The notes below the pieces were generated by a model. It was not told the DNA's origin and searched no databases. It worked only from the letters and a program-made list of their open reading frames with translations. Positions 10,774 to 22,620 of a stretch of 64,000 bases of DNA are shown in pieces. The stretch covers positions 10,048,401 through 10,112,400 of the forward strand of contig OW204004.1 in the NCBI GenBank assembly GCA_934047225.1, given 5' to 3'. Each line of letters starts with the position of its first letter. Position 1 is the first letter of the stretch. Position numbers and translations under genes: made by a program. The DNA comes from Ypsolopha sequella. Taxonomy: Eukaryota > Arthropoda > Insecta > Lepidoptera > Ypsolophidae.

Positions 10774-13288
10774 CCCAACTAACACACAAGCTGCTTAAAT
10801 AGCCTTTGGCCAGCCTGAATGCTGTATAATAGCTGTACAAGGGCTTTATTGTTATCCTTAAGCTGTAAAGCAGCGTATTTAAAAGTTCTTCAACAGGCAG
10901 GTCGTACAGTAGCCATAAAAAGGTAACTTTTATGCCCAAGGAGATACAAAGGCGTGTTACACAGCTATTGCACGGACCTATGAAGTAAAGCAGTGTTATA
11001 AATACCTATTATAACACTCTGTGATCTAAAAGAGATCTTTTATAGGTAAAAGTGTTTGAATGGAGTTATAAGCTTCTTTTAAAACGCTTTAGGGTATATA
11101 CAGTATTATTTTAAAGCCTTCAGCTCTCAAATAGAGTTTATTGGAGCCTTTGTAGGGCTATATCTACAATAGAGTAATATAACTCCATAGTAGCGTCAAA
11201 ACCTGTATATTTGCTGCTTTTACAGCAACTATATGGTAAATAGCTGGACATAGAGGTTTTATCCAGCAAAAAGAGAGGAAAACATATTTATATCGTCACT
11301 ATAACGGCCAAAGCAGAACAAGAGCGGTTATAATCGTTATTAAAACACTTGTAATCTGCCATTTTGTTCAAGTATAGAGTGAATCTACCATGGAGAGGAA
11401 AATTCATAAAAATCAGGAAAAAAATGTGGTAGTGTGAAGAAAAGAATTTGCACAGAATACTAAAATATAATTAATAATCATCCAGCTCAATGTCAAGGCC
11501 AAAGATTTGAAGGAGTGAACAGTCAAGTCCAAAAACAAAACAGTGAGGGTTCTGTCGTTTAAAATTTTGAGTCCAGTAGCAATAGTGTATCCTGTAGCAG
11601 TGCTGTAGCTGACAATATTAACTGTGATTTTTAAGAAGTTGTGGCAGAAGTGATTAAGGCGAGATAATTCGTGAGAAGACGAAATTTGACGCTCTTCACC
11701 CCGCGTAAATCCTTATCCCTCTCGTTGCTTTTGTCACGCGCTTTTTCGCGTGGCACGCTCTATATTTTATAGATAACTTGTCAAAAAAATATGATTGCGG
11801 ACGAGTTGCGATATACATAGGTATTATTAAATATATAGGTACATACGAGTATTGTTAATACTTGCTCTGTGACATGTTCGGGGAAAAAAATTGTAGATGG
11901 CAAAATTCTAATATAGTAATTATCCATAATAGCTAGACAATGTCCATAATAAATATACGTACAAGCATTTTTAAATATTTGTTATGTGATATTATACGTC
12001 CGGTGAAAAAATGCTTGTTGTAGGCAAAGTTGGAATAGAGTTATATTCATAATGGCAATGTGCAAAATAACTGACAGGTACCTGACTTATTGTTTTTAGT
12101 CTCTGCAATAGTTTTTCTAGTGTTGGATAGATCAAATTGATCATGGCTTCGGAAAAAATAAAACTGAAACTGATTGTAATTGATTTATTTCATGTTTTTA
12201 GAGAAATGAATTGGTATACAAAAAAAAATTATGTCCTTATCTCTGAAATTGTTGGACCAAAAAGCAATGATAAAGTGTAAAAAAACAATTTGTAGGTGTT
12301 TTTAGAATTCAACGACGGACTCCTAATAAGTTAATATAATAGGATATATAGTAGTCCTTTTTATACACTTGGGCTCTTAAAAGGAGACGTAAAGTGCTGG
12401 TGTACGTCCAAAAGAGTACAAGTATGCGCCAATACACCAACTGTAGGACCCAAAGGTTTACAACAGCGAATACTAGCGCCTTTGTACGGTTTAAAACGAT
12501 AGAGCGGACATAGTTAAGCTCTGAGAGCTGTTGTAATAAAACGCCATTAATATTTTGATTAATGCTTATCCTCATGGTTATTGCAACATTTTAACATCAT
12601 AAATATGTAAGAATTCTGCAATTTACACCACCATTTCTCACCCACGACCCTAATAAAACGACTAATAGGTCTGAAATATCTTAAAAAAATTAAAAGTAGT
12701 TTATAACCCTAAATATAAATGTATTTTTTATATTAAAAACTGCATATATTGTGAGCGCGTAAGTTTTTTAGCTAAAATATATGCATATTTTTACAATAAA
12801 ATGATACTGGCACTAAGATTTCACGTAAATAAAAAAAAACAGTATTAAAACTTTGCTGTGTATTTATTTTTATAATATCTTCTGTTGTGCTGTCACTTCT
12901 TTACCATGTAAATACGATCCACTTTGTTAAAAAATAATATCACTTCTATAGAATCAATACAGAGCCATGAAATGTATTTCAGAGATAGAGTCGCGCTGAA
13001 ATACGCTGAGAGCTCTATAGTCGCGCTACAAAAACTTATTTTAGATCTCTTGGCACATACTATCGCTCTTGCAGAACCTCTGTATCGTCGTACTAACACA
13101 CTTTTACGGCCACTGTAGGGCGATTGTAGGACCGATAGCTCTACAAAGAGGGGCCTCTTTTGGGGTTAAAGCGGCGCTATAGCCGCTTGTAGAACCACTG
13201 TAGGGCCTCTCTATGGAGCCTATGCCGTAATGTATGACGCCTCACCGGCTTCTGTACGGCCACTTATAGAGCTCGGGTGCTACTTGGG
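10774..13288. mobile_element. 2.5-kb non-coding element with degenerate subterminal arrays
   Basis: The ends are complementary: CCCAACTAACACACAAGC on the left against the complement of the right end, CCCAAGTAGCACCCGAGC. Inside each end lie several hundred bases packed with short degenerate words such as CTGTAG, CTATAG, TACAA and GCTCTATA, in both orientations (10795-11350 and 12310-12580, 12960-13280). The middle (11360-12300) is AT-rich with no significant ORF. Terminal inverted repeats with dense subterminal motif arrays are seen in non-autonomous DNA transposons, where transposase binds repeated sites. I cannot name the superfamily and see no clear target duplication. The small ORFs at 12309 and 12893-13118 lie within arrays and are spurious. 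Confidence 0.6.
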
Positions 13289-13466
13289 AATCAACATAAA
13301 GACAGGTTAATACCACTTCTAAACTTGCCCATGTTTGCTGTTAGATTGGGCATGCTTAAAATAAAAAGCTTCGTGTTTTCTTGTTTTGAGCATGCTACTC
13401 GTATAATAATATTTTTTTGAGTATTTGTTGGATAGTCGTGTCTTTGGGAACAATTCAAAAACAGAG

Positions 13467-13668
13467 ACAACCATTCAGTTGGTGACAAAACTTAACATAC
13501 TTAGTCACTGCTTTGGAATCAAATTGATCAATTGGATAGGCGTCATCAGAAACTAGGATATGTGCCGGATTTTCATCCTTATTCAGATAGATCTTGCCGT
13601 TTGTCATCAACCAAAACTGATAATCGTAGTTTTTTGCGTAAACACGGGCTAGCGAGTAGATAAAACAT
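13467..13668 (-). pseudogene. FP-like (Baculo_FP) domain relic
   Basis: The minus strand reads ARVYAKNYDYQFWLMTNGK, then IYLNKDENPAHIL and a D-rich end before a stop. The run 'ARxYAKxxxYxFxWxxNGKIYLxK' with a following I/L strand resembles the C-terminal FP domain, named after the baculovirus FP protein and widespread in ORF1 proteins of insect retrotransposons. Upstream is a T-rich stretch ending CTCGCTAG, which could be a splice acceptor or just flank. No RT lies nearby. It is most likely a retroelement ORF1 scrap, less likely a host exon. Confidence 0.45.
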
Positions 13669-14134
13669 AATAATAAAAATACAAGCTTGTCAGTAATCTG
13701 CTATAAAACATAACCATTACTATATTTTACTGATCAAAACATTTTCCAAACAACAATGGAGAAATAATTTTCACTCCCTAATGAACTCGTCTCCTATAAG
13801 AAGATTTTTATGTAAATCAATTGCGTTTAAAAAGCTAAAAACAGGATCAAAAATATTTTTATAGTGATCTTAATGGCATGTATCGTAATATCCTCCGACA
13901 CGATTTCATACTAAAAGTGATAAATATCGCAATCCCTTACTTCGGTAACAACAGGAATTTTTCAAAAATTCAAAGGTTTTGTGCTTTGCAATAACTAATT
14001 AATCTAATAATTATAATAATGATATTTCACTTCAGGAGACGAGCTCATTGAAAATTTAAATACCATTTTTATAGCCGTAGAGATTTAATAAAAAACGTTT
14101 TTGTACTATTTATCTTAGAAACATAACCAAAATA
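13669..14134. other. Unassigned AT-rich sequence
   Basis: No ORF or repeat match recognised. Confidence 0.45.
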
Positions 14135-14571
14135 ACATGTGAAGGGTAAGCGGGAAGAGGGATCATAGTCAACAGAAGGTAAATTTGAAATAAGTAGAAA
14201 AAACTTGCCTAAGCTAAGTTATTATTTTAGAACTCTGCTTAGTGGGCTTATTGTTTCACAGTTAATTATTGTAATAACATTTTTTTTTTGTCAAAAGCAA
14301 ACTTTACTGTCAGCCCATAACCCCCCATATTCAAAGTTAACAGACAATTTTTTTTACTTTTTGTACTAGTTATGACCTTTTTTTCAAGTTAGGTTTTTAA
14401 GCTTCTTGAGTCCGGTTTATTTTTAAAAGCGATATTCTGCGGACTGTGTTTTTTTTTCAAGTTCTTTTTTTCGCTCAATCATTGTTATCGAGACATTTTA
14501 GGAGATGGCACTATTTACTCAATTTTTAAAAAAAACTGACAATGATCTTTCTTCCCGCGTACCCTTCATGT
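14135..14571. mobile_element. MITE with ~30-bp terminal inverted repeats
   Basis: Left end ACATGTGAAGGGTAAGCGGG and the complement of the right end, ACATGAAGGGTACGCGGG, match, and both continue into AAGA..GATCAT. The 437-bp body is AT-rich and non-coding. No certain target duplication. Confidence 0.75.
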
Positions 14572-14637
14572 TTTGTAGCACGTTTCAGTTCCGGAATCTG
14601 AAAAACCGTTTTGAAAAGTTTGACCGAATGGACGTTA

Positions 14638-15041
14638 ATAGTAGTTTATGCTACAAGGGCGCAAAGGAATAAATTACGAGGACGATTTAAAACACGAGTA
14701 TAGCGAGTGTTTTAAACGTAACCGAGTAATTTGTTGCTTTTACGCCCGTGTAACATACTCGTACTACGTTTTTCAATGCATAGTGTGAGGTGAGGAAATA
14801 AAACAAATATAATCTTGTGAACTTTAAACTATAATTGGCTCAAAAGAACTGTATCCAGAGCCGTTAAACAGTGGAAAAAAGGTATAACATTTATGGTACA
14901 CAGGAAAGGCTGCAGGTTAGCCAACCATTGTAAATAAATTAAAAAAAATAATAGTAATAAAGCCCTAGGGCAAAATAATCGAGTTTCTGTTCGGTTTTGA
15001 TGCATAAAAAGTGGGCCTTTACGAGCACTTGCATTGAAAAA
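14638..15041 (+). mobile_element. 400-bp dispersed element, family A, copy 1
   Basis: Runs from TAGTTTATGCTACAAGGGCG to GAGCACTTGCATTGAAAA. The other copies are 27715-28112 (inverted), 28853-29268 and 57221-57617 (inverted). It has an internal hairpin around AAAACACGAG.(A)TAGCGAGTGTTTT and a 12-bp inverted pair, TTTTTCAATGCA at 14763 and TGCATTGAAAAA at the end, enclosing the last ~280 bp. Non-coding. Confidence 0.85.
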
Positions 15042-15299
15042 TATATTAAAAGGGTTTATAGTTTAGGTTGGGTGGGACTGGTACCAGTTTGTCGATAGAG
15101 ACAGCGATTTCTCGTTCATTTCATGCGATTACGCTGAGATCTTGGGAAAGAGGGGAAGAGGGAGGGGCTTCGGAAGATTAGTTTACGGGAAACTTGTGAT
15201 TGTGCGGGAATACAAATTGGTGAATAATTGAATTTGCTGTTCAGATAAAGCCTTGCCGGTTTTCGTATCGTTCTGCTAATAATAGGTCATTACATACGA

Positions 15300-15960
15300 A
15301 ATTGCCGTTTTCTATGGAGGATTTGAAGGATTTTAGCATTTTTTTTTTGAGGAATGGCAAATCCAAATTTTATAATTTCTTTTGTGTTTAAATGAGACAA
15401 CAGAAAGCTAACAGCAACATTAATTGAGTTTTTGTAAAGTGTGTGCTGTGAAAAATTATTACGAATCTTATAATGAAAACGGATGGAATTTAGAACGAAC
15501 TGTTTTTGAAAATTAAATTTTAGTTATCGAACTGATAATAAAAACAAAATTTCAACTTTCAAACAAGAAACAAACAATATATTTATATTTATTTATTTAT
15601 TTATATTTATTTATTTTATATATTTATTTTATTTATGTAATGTAGGTATGACATACACTTATTACAGGTCGGTTTTAATGTAATGTAAGTAATTAAATAA
15701 TCTATGTGTATAGGCAATAGTTTTATGTAATAAATAATAATATGGGGATGCTAACAGGGAAATAGTTTTTTTATTAAATTTAAGTAAACCCAACCGGGTT
15801 TACTTAAATTTAATAAAAAAAAATACACTAGAATAAAATAAAAATATGGGAATAAGGAATGGATAATATTATAAATTGAAATAGCTATTGAATTACAGAA
15901 ATTATGAACTCATGAATATGTAAGAAAATTTCGGCAATTTCATAGGTAATTACCTATTAT
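15300..15960 (+). repeat. Dispersed repeat R2, copy 1, with AT-rich insertion
   Basis: Shares ATTGCCGTTTTCTAT, AAATGAGACAACA, AGCTAACAG and ATTATGAACTCATGAAT with 51600-52070. Relative to that copy, ~310 bp (15576-15890) are inserted, beginning with TTTA repeats (15579-15636). Part of this insert (TTATGTAATGTAGGTA) is also found near 21310-21400. Confidence 0.7.
15766..15821. repeat. Perfect 26-bp hairpin
   Basis: The arm at 15766-15791, ending TTTAAGTAAACCC, is the exact complement of 15796-15821, with a four-base loop AACC. T- and A-runs at the outer ends contribute. It lies inside the insertion in repeat R2. Confidence 0.9.
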
Positions 15961-16029
15961 TTGTGAATTTTAGACACTCGCAAAGGTAACTTGACATGAA
16001 ACCGCTTAGAATTACCACTGATCATACTG

Positions 16030-16416
16030 AATATAAATATAAATATATCGTCACGACATGAATCCCCGGGGCAATGTCAGAGGTGTTCCGCGTGTGAACT
16101 GTGAAATGCAAGTCACAGTCCACAGTCAGTACACCCGCGTTTCATCGACGATTATTACGTCCCAACATGATGAGTGGTGAGCTCATAGAGCATGTACCAA
16201 GCTGACCTCTATCGCCATACTCAGGCACAAATACACGCTTTTAAGGCTTGCAGGATTCCTTACAATGTTTTCCTTCACCGTTCAACAAGTGGTTAGTAAG
16301 AACAAATACTATGCACATAAATTCCGAAAAACTCATTGGTGCATGCCCGACCAGGGATTGAACCTAGATCTCAAGATTGAGAGGCCAGCATTATAACCTG
16401 AGCTACCGTCGCCGCG
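16030..16416 (-). mobile_element. tRNA-derived SINE
   Basis: Read on the minus strand, the head starts GCGGCGACGG, with box A TAGCTCAGGTT (16396-16406) and box B GGTTCAATCCC (16354-16364). These are the internal pol III promoter elements of a tRNA-like sequence. A non-tRNA body follows (GGTGAAGGAAAACATTG), and an ATATTTATATTTAT tail ends the element near 16030. It is not a functional tRNA: the body continues without a 3' acceptor stem. Confidence 0.75.
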
Positions 16417-16419
16417 TAT

Positions 16420-17020
16420 ATGGAAACCCTTCCAGTATTCAGAACCCCAGTAATTCTGAGCTGCGGGAGGGTTTACCTGCATTAATTCACAGAAAATTAC
16501 CTTAAACCATTCCGGTATTCAGAGTCGCGAACGATCTGGATTCGGGTATTGTTTCCGGTATAGTAATCAAGACTTGATAAATAAAAAGCTTCCTCTACTC
16601 AGATCCCTAAAAAGCATAAAAGTACTTGATCTGATACGCGGGAGGGATTTCTGCGCTATGCTCCCCGATCTCAGATCGCAAACGGCACTAAAAACCGCGT
16701 GCAAATAATTTAATAGATTTTTTTTTTTTTACATTTTTACAACTCCGTCCCATGATAATGCAGAGTCCTGAATGTCTGCCTCTTCGATTTTCTTCGTTTC
16801 CAAGATGGTTGTGACCATGAACTCCAGAAGCATACATGCACGAATGATTCAATACCCCGATTTTTTTAAGCAACTTCAATCCGCTGTAACGCGAAAATGC
16901 AGCGACATAGCACCTTAATTGATTGGACCAAATCAATTCGTAATGATTTAAACTACAATCCACCTCAACGTAAAATATGTGGAAATCATATAGCGAAATG
17001 CTCGCCAGCTCCCTAACTAT
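16420..17020. other. Unassigned, moderately GC-rich sequence
   Basis: CCAGTATTCAGAACC-like phrases recur at 16430 and 16510 (CCGGTATTCAGAGTC). The minus frame 16688-17053 begins inside the neighbouring MITE half and has no known domain. Confidence 0.4.
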
Positions 17021-17023
17021 TAG

Positions 17024-17146
17024 GACTGGGAGTGAATTACTATGGGAAGTCAAAATTTCGTTATACTAATATCACAAAAATTGTCATGCCGATCACTTCC
17101 CAAGCCTCTTATATGAATTTGGACGATGGTCAAAAAGTCACCTTGT
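17024..17146. mobile_element. Half of palindromic MITE, family P
   Basis: Carries the centre GGACTGGGAGTGAATTACTA, then GATCACTTCCCAAGCC, GAATTTGGACGATGG and the terminus AAAAAGTCACCTTGT. It is the right arm of the element seen nearly whole at 39177-39401 and, split, at 24489-27440. Confidence 0.75.
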
Positions 17147-17395
17147 TTATATTTATCTACGAGTATTATCAACTCTAACAATAAAGTAGTAAAAAAAGCG
17201 TGTCTGTGCCTACATTGAATATTTTTATGTGACATTTTAAATTAAATGGGTTTATTAGTATTGCATTGAGGCCAAAACGACAATGTTTAGAATTTTTGTC
17301 TATCTGTCTGTCTGTCTGTTCAATTTTAACTCGTGGTGGATTCGGTTCATTTTATTTATTGAAATATATAACTTGAAATTTGACAAATGGGTTTC

Positions 17396-17730
17396 TTAAG
17401 GGGATAAGTGTCGCCAAATTAGCTCGATGTTTGTCGGTACAAATATCTAAGGAAACGACATTGAAAAAACGTTAATATCAGCGCGCAATGGATAGTGACT
17501 GTTACAACGCTCACTGCGTCCTTGATAGGGTGAAATAGGTGAAAATAATGCTTTTCACATGGACGTGATTGTTCGATTGAATAATCCTATGTTATGATTA
17601 TAGCTATCAAATTTATCTATTATATCTATTCAAAGCATAAATGAATTAAATCGACCAAGCCGTTTAGGAGCAGTAGAAAATTCAAGCCAAAAAACACCAT
17701 TCGGTTGAATTTTTTTTTCATATAGAAGTT
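17396..17730. mobile_element. Family E TTAA element, copy 2 (right end lost)
   Basis: Starts TTAAGGGGATAAGTGTCGCC and parallels 199-560 closely (GGAAACGACATTGAA, CAGCGCGCAATGGATAG). Similarity ends near 17730, short of a right TTAA. Confidence 0.6.
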
Positions 17731-18105
17731 TTATAAATATCTTATATAAATTTTGTACATGTTGTAATAATGGATCAGTTAGTAAATAAACCAAAGGAGA
17801 GGTAACAGTGCCTAGAAAAAATAAAAATTTATTCACAAAAAAAAAACAACATTATATTTCTGATTATTTCCGCTAAATTTTAAAAATGTTTATTGGCAGA
17901 TGTTACTCTGTACTCATTGCCACCTATGTGAATCAATGTTAATTGTATTTATTAGTATTCCATTATATATTGATAGAATTATTGTAATGAATTGTTTATT
18001 AAAATTATTGTTGTAATTTTATATCCAGCAATAGCGTCCATGTGGAAAGTAGTTTGCCACGAAATATGAACTTCCGGATCTCCAACTATATATTTCAGCA
18101 ACCCC
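17731..18105. other. Unassigned AT-rich sequence
   Basis: No coding region or repeat match recognised. Confidence 0.4.
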
Positions 18106-18509
18106 TTAAAGGACAAGGCGATACCAAAAAAAAAAATATGGGTTTTTTCGAATCCATTTACTCCACTATAGCGTCATCTACGTATTTCATTTTTGGGTAA
18201 ATGTTTATTGAGTATTTGATTAAGATTCTCACTGAAGGAAAACGCGATTGGATGAAATTTTCTCGGTAGAATTTAATTCCGAAAAGACCTCTAAATTGTT
18301 TTATATTTTCCTCTAATTCTGAAATCCTAACTAATTTCATTGTGAAATTGCATTCAAAATGTGGATATTATGTATTTGTAAAGTATCTTTGAAAATCTTT
18401 TTGACAAAATAGCTTAGTACATTTTATATTAATAAAAAACTGACTTTTTGCTACTTTTCCACGAATTCTTCCCACTCGCACTCGCTAAAACTTCTACATA
18501 CCGCCTTAA
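18106..18509. mobile_element. Family T TTAA element, copy C
   Basis: TTAA at both ends (18106-18109, 18506-18509). Internal AAACGCGATTGGATG and TTTTATATTAATAAAAA match copy A at 670-1094. Confidence 0.6.
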
Positions 18510-18714
18510 ACCGTTTGGCTCATATTCGAATTTAAAAGTTATTTTTGTCTCATTTCCTTGCCTGCGAAATTTCATGACGTTCCAATCAACGATACTCAAG
18601 TTATCACCGGACAAACATTCATACATACATACATACATACAAATGCCGGATTGTTCAAGTAAACTTGGAGAACTTTGCTCGCTTCGCTCGCTCGTTCAAT
18701 TATTTTCTCCTATT

Positions 18715-18842
18715 TTGCGCTATCCGGAGACCCAACAACGTCGTAATGCAATGCGCGCTGACATGAACGTTATTTCAAAATAGTTTCTGTCGTGTACCGA
18801 CACAGGTCGATTCAAGGTCGTTGGTGGCTACCTGTCCCTTAA
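18715..18842. mobile_element. Partial TTAA-terminated element related to family E
   Basis: Contains ATGCGCGCTGACATGAACG and ends in GGTGGCTACCTGTCCCTTAA. The same end occurs at 49554 (GGCGGCTACCTGCCCCTTAA). A CATA microsatellite lies just before it (18618-18639). Confidence 0.5.
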
Positions 18843-20054
18843 GATTCCGCCGACAAAGCAAAATCTGCACGCGTCCCCATAAGACCCGCCATTAGTCTCA
18901 ATTAAAACGAACAAAACGCCGCATTTGTTATGCAAGCCTACAGTCCTCCATGTGTCTTCATTTCTCTGACAACGAGAGGGATTTTAGTCTTGAGAAACAT
19001 GTTTGTTTGGGTTTACTTCTAAAGAAGCGGTAATAAATTCAAAAATAGGACACAAACTAATTTACTTAACAATGTAAAACTTAAATAACATTAAAAAACT
19101 AGACTACCTATAAATTTATATAAATATAATAGATAAAATTACTTACTTATACTTACCTATAAATTGAACAAGAGATACTACAAGTATAAGTTTTTTAGTT
19201 ATTTTACTGACATCTCGTATCTCAATTTTTACCTAGTTCCCATTTATTTCAACCTAACCCATACAAAAATTCTTAGATTAACTGGAATAGTAATGTTTGT
19301 CGGATGCTCTCCATGAAACGTTTCACAGAGCTATTAGAAACTTTCCTGCACGTTGAATTACACTTTTTCATGAAATTTAATTTATATTATACCTACATAT
19401 TTACATATTTATACAAGAAACATTTCATTACAGTTAATTTCAGATAATAGGTATGTCGACTTTTTGTCGAAATCAGTGGAATAATAATATTAAATGACAT
19501 ATTATAATGGTAGAAAGTTGGGGATGTTTGAAAAACGGAAAAAAAATTATCTGTCTGTCAACCGTGAAATAAAAAAATAAAAATTGTAAACATTAATTTC
19601 TTTGACCTTTTCATTGAACTTTTCTGGTCGCTAGAGTCTGACCTGTCTTACAAAAGATTCTTTTCACTAAATCGCAATATCTTGCGATAGGGCGCCACTA
19701 TGGAGCTCTCCGTGGGTTCAATTCTTTGGACAAGGTTTGAATGCCCTATCATCCAAGGAAATCAAGTCGATCCTCCTCAAGCGTCATCCGAAAATTACTA
19801 TTACTGATAACAAAATATAATGTTATATATATAGATATATAAAGTGTTTTTTTTTTAAATTATATACATTAATTAATAGAAGCAAGATATATTTCGAGTC
19901 CTCTTTCTCTTAAAATTAAATGAGATGTTTAAATATTGTGAAAAAAAATATATGGCGTTATTTAAATTATAATAAAAAAAACTGATTTCTGAAAAATATT
20001 ATTACGTTAGAAGTTATGAAAATATTGTTCAAAGTCATTGTTTTTAGACTAAAA
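18843..20054. other. Unassigned AT-rich sequence
   Basis: I see no domain, repeat match or inverted ends over 1.2 kb. A somewhat GC-richer patch lies at 19640-19790. Confidence 0.45.
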
Positions 20055-20057
20055 TAA

Positions 20058-20597
20058 AGTCTTAATTTAAAGTCCTCAAAATGCGAATTATTCATTAGTG
20101 ACTCTATCTCATCTCATGAAAAACTTAACATAGTTACAAAATTTAACAATTTAGCCCCCAATATAAAAATAATAAACAAAGATTCGCTTCGTCTCCTGGG
20201 TGCTCCAGTACTGGATGATTCCGTTTCAAGGTTCAAGGAATCATCCAGTCGTCTAAAAGAAATAAGTCCCCACATGGCATACTGCATTTTAAAATACTGT
20301 TTTTTTGTGCTACACTTTATCTATGTGCTGCGCTGTACTACCCTTTGGAAAGATGTCTCCCTATTAGATATTTTAGATGAGTTAATCCGCAAAACTCTTA
20401 TAGAAATTTTAAATTGCCCTCTCAATGACAAGAGTGGGACACGGGCCACTGGCTGGCCTGGGCATCCGAAGGGTGTCCTTAGCTCACAGCACGCTTGACC
20501 GCTGTGGTAAAATTATTAACCCATCACTTAGTGATATTGAGGTCACGTGTTTGGCTGAGGCCAGGAGTGTCTGGACAGATGTTGCCTGGATGGATAA
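20058..20597 (+). pseudogene. LINE reverse transcriptase relic, frameshifted
   Basis: The frame reads LNLKSSKCELF, matching the GLxLNxxKCE step just after the RT active site. It continues through LRLLGAPVLDDSV, SRLKEISPHMAYCILKY and LRCTTLWKDVSLLD. Near 20440-20450 it shifts by an indel to GPLAGLGIRRVSLA, and later reads EVTCLAEARSVWTDVAW. The order 'LLGAP... LPSHYALxLLK... LRxxPxW... LGGLGIR' is a known C-terminal layout of certain animal non-LTR retrotransposons. No complete RT domain remains upstream, and ~30 residues after the frameshift seem deleted. A 12-bp hairpin (20211-20222 with 20237-20248) falls in the coding part by chance. Confidence 0.65.
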
Positions 20598-21040
20598 GTC
20601 TATTGGAAAATACCATTTGTTTTTCATACAGGCGATTATACATATGTTGTCTCTTTGGCCTCTTGTTCTTGGACGCGTAATACTAGTAATCACGAAGCGA
20701 AACAATAAATTGGTGTGTTTTTAGCTAATACTGAAATATTTTGCAGGGGAAAAAATATTGGATTTAGGTAACATCCCTTCATATTTTTATTGCCTATTTT
20801 ATAAAAAAAAATCAAGTTGATCTTTGAACCGCGTTTTTGAAACGAACGTTTGAAAACCAAAAAAAAGAGGGTGGAAAGCATTTTTTTTTTGACAAAAGTA
20901 TAAATCTTAAAACATTGTTCTTAGGTGGAATCCCTAGATAAAAGATCAATAAATCAAATACATTTTCTTCAATATGAGGAGAGACCTAATTTCTTCCAAT
21001 GAACCCTTGAAAATCTGGTGTTGTTGATGTTCTAGCGTCA
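20598..21040 (-). repeat. Dispersed repeat R1, copy 2
   Basis: Reverse-complement counterpart of 2585-3035. It has TTGGACGCGTAATACTA near 20668 and GGAGAGACCTAAT near 20978. Several short ORFs on both strands here are spurious. Confidence 0.7.
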
Positions 21041-22195
21041 GGTGTCCCGTTAAAGGCAAATCGGTTTCGAATCAGGCTTTAACAATATTAAAAGTTTACA
21101 GAAGAACATCGATGTTGTATTATTCGTTGAAAAGAAATTTCCTTTTACATTTTTTTTAGTATCAATTAACATTTACATTCACATATTTTATGTAAATGGA
21201 CTGAGCGCCACTGACCTCTACACACTGAGCGCGCTTCAAGTTGACGTGTAGATTTATGAAAAAAAGAAACATGTCAAGAACGGAAATGAAAATATGAAAT
21301 ATATTTATTTATGTAATGTAGGTAAATCAGATACACTTACTTATTACAAGTCAGTTTTAATGTAATATAATTAAATCAATTATGTCTATAGGTAATAGTT
21401 TTATTAAAAATTATTAAATATTTATTTATATTTTATTTATATTTAATTATTAAACGGTCACTTTTTACATTAATTTATGCATTTTCTAAATTTTTGCATA
21501 CTTAAAAATCATAAATAAGAAATGCAGGTTACGTTTACATATTTACTAGTTATGTGCATAATTTAAAAAAACACTCAAACGATTTATGACAAAGTGCAAA
21601 ACTTCATAAGGATCCCGGAATAAGTACGAATGTTTGAAAATTCAGAGCCTCCGAAGGCTTTCATTGCCTCCTGTGGGTTTGGTCACTACCAGAGTGACAC
21701 CGGACACTTCCAAAATTGCCCTTATAGAGGGTTCCGATTTTAAAAAGATACGAGTAATACGAAACCGGCATATACTGTGTATGTCAGTCTGTCCGCCTAT
21801 GAAATGAAATTAAATAAGATAATAAAATATGAATATGAAATGAAATGACATATACAGCTTTTCTCCGGAACTTTTGACTTGGAATAGCCATAGCTCAGCT
21901 TGGGGTTTGTCTAAAATGTTTTTTTTTCTTTTTGATGGATTTCAAGTATCAAATAAATAATATATATTTTGAAAGTTGCAGCCTTTTCGTAAAAATATTC
22001 ATCATCATGAGGTTTTTTAGACCAAAACTTCGAATATACGGCTTATTAAACTTAAATTTCGAAATGGTTTTTGAATTAACACACCTTAACATAATTTAAT
22101 ATATGCCAATTATCTACGTGTGCGATCACATTCGTTGGGGCTACATCTGCGATATAGCGCACAAAAATCTACAATTCTTGCTTTTGAAGAAACTA
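21041..22195. other. Unassigned; partial repeat matches
   Basis: 21298-21410 resembles the insert in repeat R2 (15625-15720). 21720-21800 holds a GTCAGTCTGTCCGCC patch like the tail of family G (58027). Otherwise nothing recognised. Confidence 0.4.
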
Positions 22196-22199
22196 TTCA

Positions 22200-22620
22200 A
22201 ATTCAAATATTTTATTTTGCAAAGCAGGTATAGATATATACACTTTTACACGTCAAATTTAAGCTAATACAGAAAATATATGCAATCAAATAATAAATGT
22301 ACATGAACTAAGTTAGAGGTTTATTTAATTTATGTAGCAATATATTTACGATTTAAATGATAGGTAAAATATATATTATACAAGATAAAATCCAATCAGC
22401 CGCCCGAACCCATACCGCAGACCCGGCCAGGGACCAGGAACAAGGTTCAATGATCACCAACCGAGCCCCCAGCACGAATCCAGGCGGCCGACCAAATCCC
22501 ATCCTATATACTAAATACTAATAGGTTACATATATAAATACATGCCTACCTCCACCCATTCGATTAGTCTTGCTAAGAAGAAGGGCAAGAAACTTAGCAA
22601 GATCATGTCTTTTTTTTTCA
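22200..22620 (-). mobile_element. Possible LINE 3' region
   Basis: On the minus strand the segment ends AATAAAATATTTGAATTTGAA, a polyadenylation-like signal plus a short repeat tail typical of insect LINEs. Upstream it is GC-richer (22390-22500) but no RT motif is readable. A 9-bp stem pairs CTTGCTAAG with CTTAGCAAG at 22572-22604. Confidence 0.35.

Noticed and set aside
16343..16416. Functional tRNA gene on the minus strand
   Set aside because: Box A and box B are good, but the sequence runs into a SINE body instead of closing the acceptor stem.
16688..17053. 121-residue minus-strand ORF as a gene
   Set aside because: It begins in the arm of a MITE, ends in a poly-A-derived Lys run and has no known domain.
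20211..20248. 12-bp hairpin as a regulatory structure
   Set aside because: It lies within the readable LINE coding remnant and is best explained as chance.
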